Shown here piece after piece: positions 63,552-64,000 of a stretch of 64,000 nt of DNA. Positions within the stretch are counted from its first letter, which is position 1, and each line of letters begins with the position of its first letter. A model generated the notes under the pieces. It worked only from the letters and a program-made list of their open reading frames with translations, had not been told where the DNA came from and ran no database searches. The position numbers were made by a program, and so were the translations under genes. This stretch comes from Posidoniimonas polymericola (GTDB taxonomy: Bacteria > Planctomycetota > Planctomycetia > Pirellulales > Lacipirellulaceae): assembly GCF_007859935.1 (NCBI RefSeq), contig NZ_SJPO01000016.1, positions 20,872-84,871 of the forward strand, in the 5' to 3' direction.

Positions 63552-64000
63552 CCGCGTCCCGCCTGAACCTTGTCACTACCGGCACACGCGGACCCGCGAC
63601 GCGGCCACCAGCCGCAGGGCGTTAGCCCCCCGGTCCGAAGCGTCCAGCACGGCGAGCCCCCGCCCAGCCAATGCCAGCGGAAGCCGCCGGCTCGGCGCTC
63701 ACCGCCGCAGCGGCCTGCGTTGCTCTTCACGCCCAAAGAACCGGACGCCAGCGCGCTGGCCAAGGTAAAACGGGTGAACCTCCAAGGCGCCAAGCTGCAA
63801 TGAACGGGTGGCACGCCCTGAAAGGGCGTGGTGGATTTGCTGGTGATTCGCCACGCACTGGACGGAAACTGGGCGTACAGGTCCGACTCTCACGCTTGTC
63901 CGCTCGGTCATAAGTCAAGACTGTCCCAATACTGTTCGGCACGCGATTTGCGCACGCCAATTCGTCACTGCGAGGCGATCTAGTCGAGGTTGCGCCCTGG
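63552..64000. other. Intergenic region with planctomycete-type repeats (449 bp)
   Basis: No gene recognised in the final 449 bp. GCCGCAGGGCGTTAGCC at 63611-63627 belongs to a repeat commonly scattered in planctomycete genomes, as I recall it. CACGCCCT-GAA-AGGGCGTG (63812-63830) is a perfect 8-bp REP-like hairpin. A gene may begin beyond the right edge. Confidence 0.5.

Overview
The window looks like a chromosomal segment of a GC-rich planctomycete, most likely of the Pirellulales (Lacipirellulaceae-like). The evidence is gene content: a DUF1559 protein with a pilin-type N-terminus, a DUF1598 protein, a secreted protein with the planctomycete LExRxLLA motif, metal-ABC permeases fused to DtxR-like domains, a DUF6513 (tetrahydromethanopterin-type C1 pathway) gene, many TAT-exported Gfo/Idh/MocA oxidoreductases, and secreted carbohydrate-active enzymes. 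The genus assignment is inference. No rRNA, tRNA, CRISPR array or intact insertion sequence was seen.

Layout. 1-2137 (minus): acyltransferase-like protein, an SDR with a replaced catalytic tyrosine, and the start of a DUF6513 gene. 2357-13768 (plus): a CBS protein, a degenerate receiver protein, then a compact type II secretion / type IV pilus-like locus (GspE, GspF, six small pseudopilin or PilX-like proteins, a PilM-PilN fusion, a PilO/GspM-like protein, the GspD secretin and a PilP/GspC-like lipoprotein). 13765-18954 (minus): an ABC-2 exporter operon with a large membrane protein. 19104-24151: DUF1598 protein, an FHA-GAF-sigma54 activator, a CheX-like protein and Ndk. 24280-27980: DUF4345-like membrane protein, a GH29 alpha-L-fucosidase, a small membrane protein and endonuclease IV. 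27993-32472 (minus): a four-gene Mn/Zn-type ABC importer with a perfect palindrome upstream of its first gene.

32768-36409 (plus): GNAT acetyltransferase, a paired M16 peptidase system (one inactive-looking, one active) and a CbiX-like chelatase. 36557-42667 (plus): a beta-barrel-like protein followed by a carbohydrate cluster (BNR-4 protein, GH43, Gfo/Idh/MocA, GH172/DUF2961). 43300-44838 (minus): a retron-type reverse transcriptase with a 121-nt inverted-repeat-flanked region just upstream that could be its template RNA. 45136-48997: SGNH/SASA esterase, PhoD-like phosphatase and a secreted protein. 49069-53341 (minus): DUF1559 pseudopilin, lipoprotein, ECF sigma factor, probable anti-sigma factor and a duplicated-repeat secreted protein. 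53868-63551: cysteine synthase, a ComJ-like protein, lipoyl synthase, a TAT-exported oxidoreductase and a DoxX-like membrane protein that both carry coiled-coil insertions, a D-2-hydroxyacid dehydrogenase, a Ser/Thr kinase and a helical secreted protein.

The most unusual signals are the retron-type RT with its candidate ncRNA and no recognisable effector, and a 164-bp dispersed element present twice (26896-27059 and, inverted, 42703-42866), whose ends are built from inverted copies of GGGACAAAAGTC.
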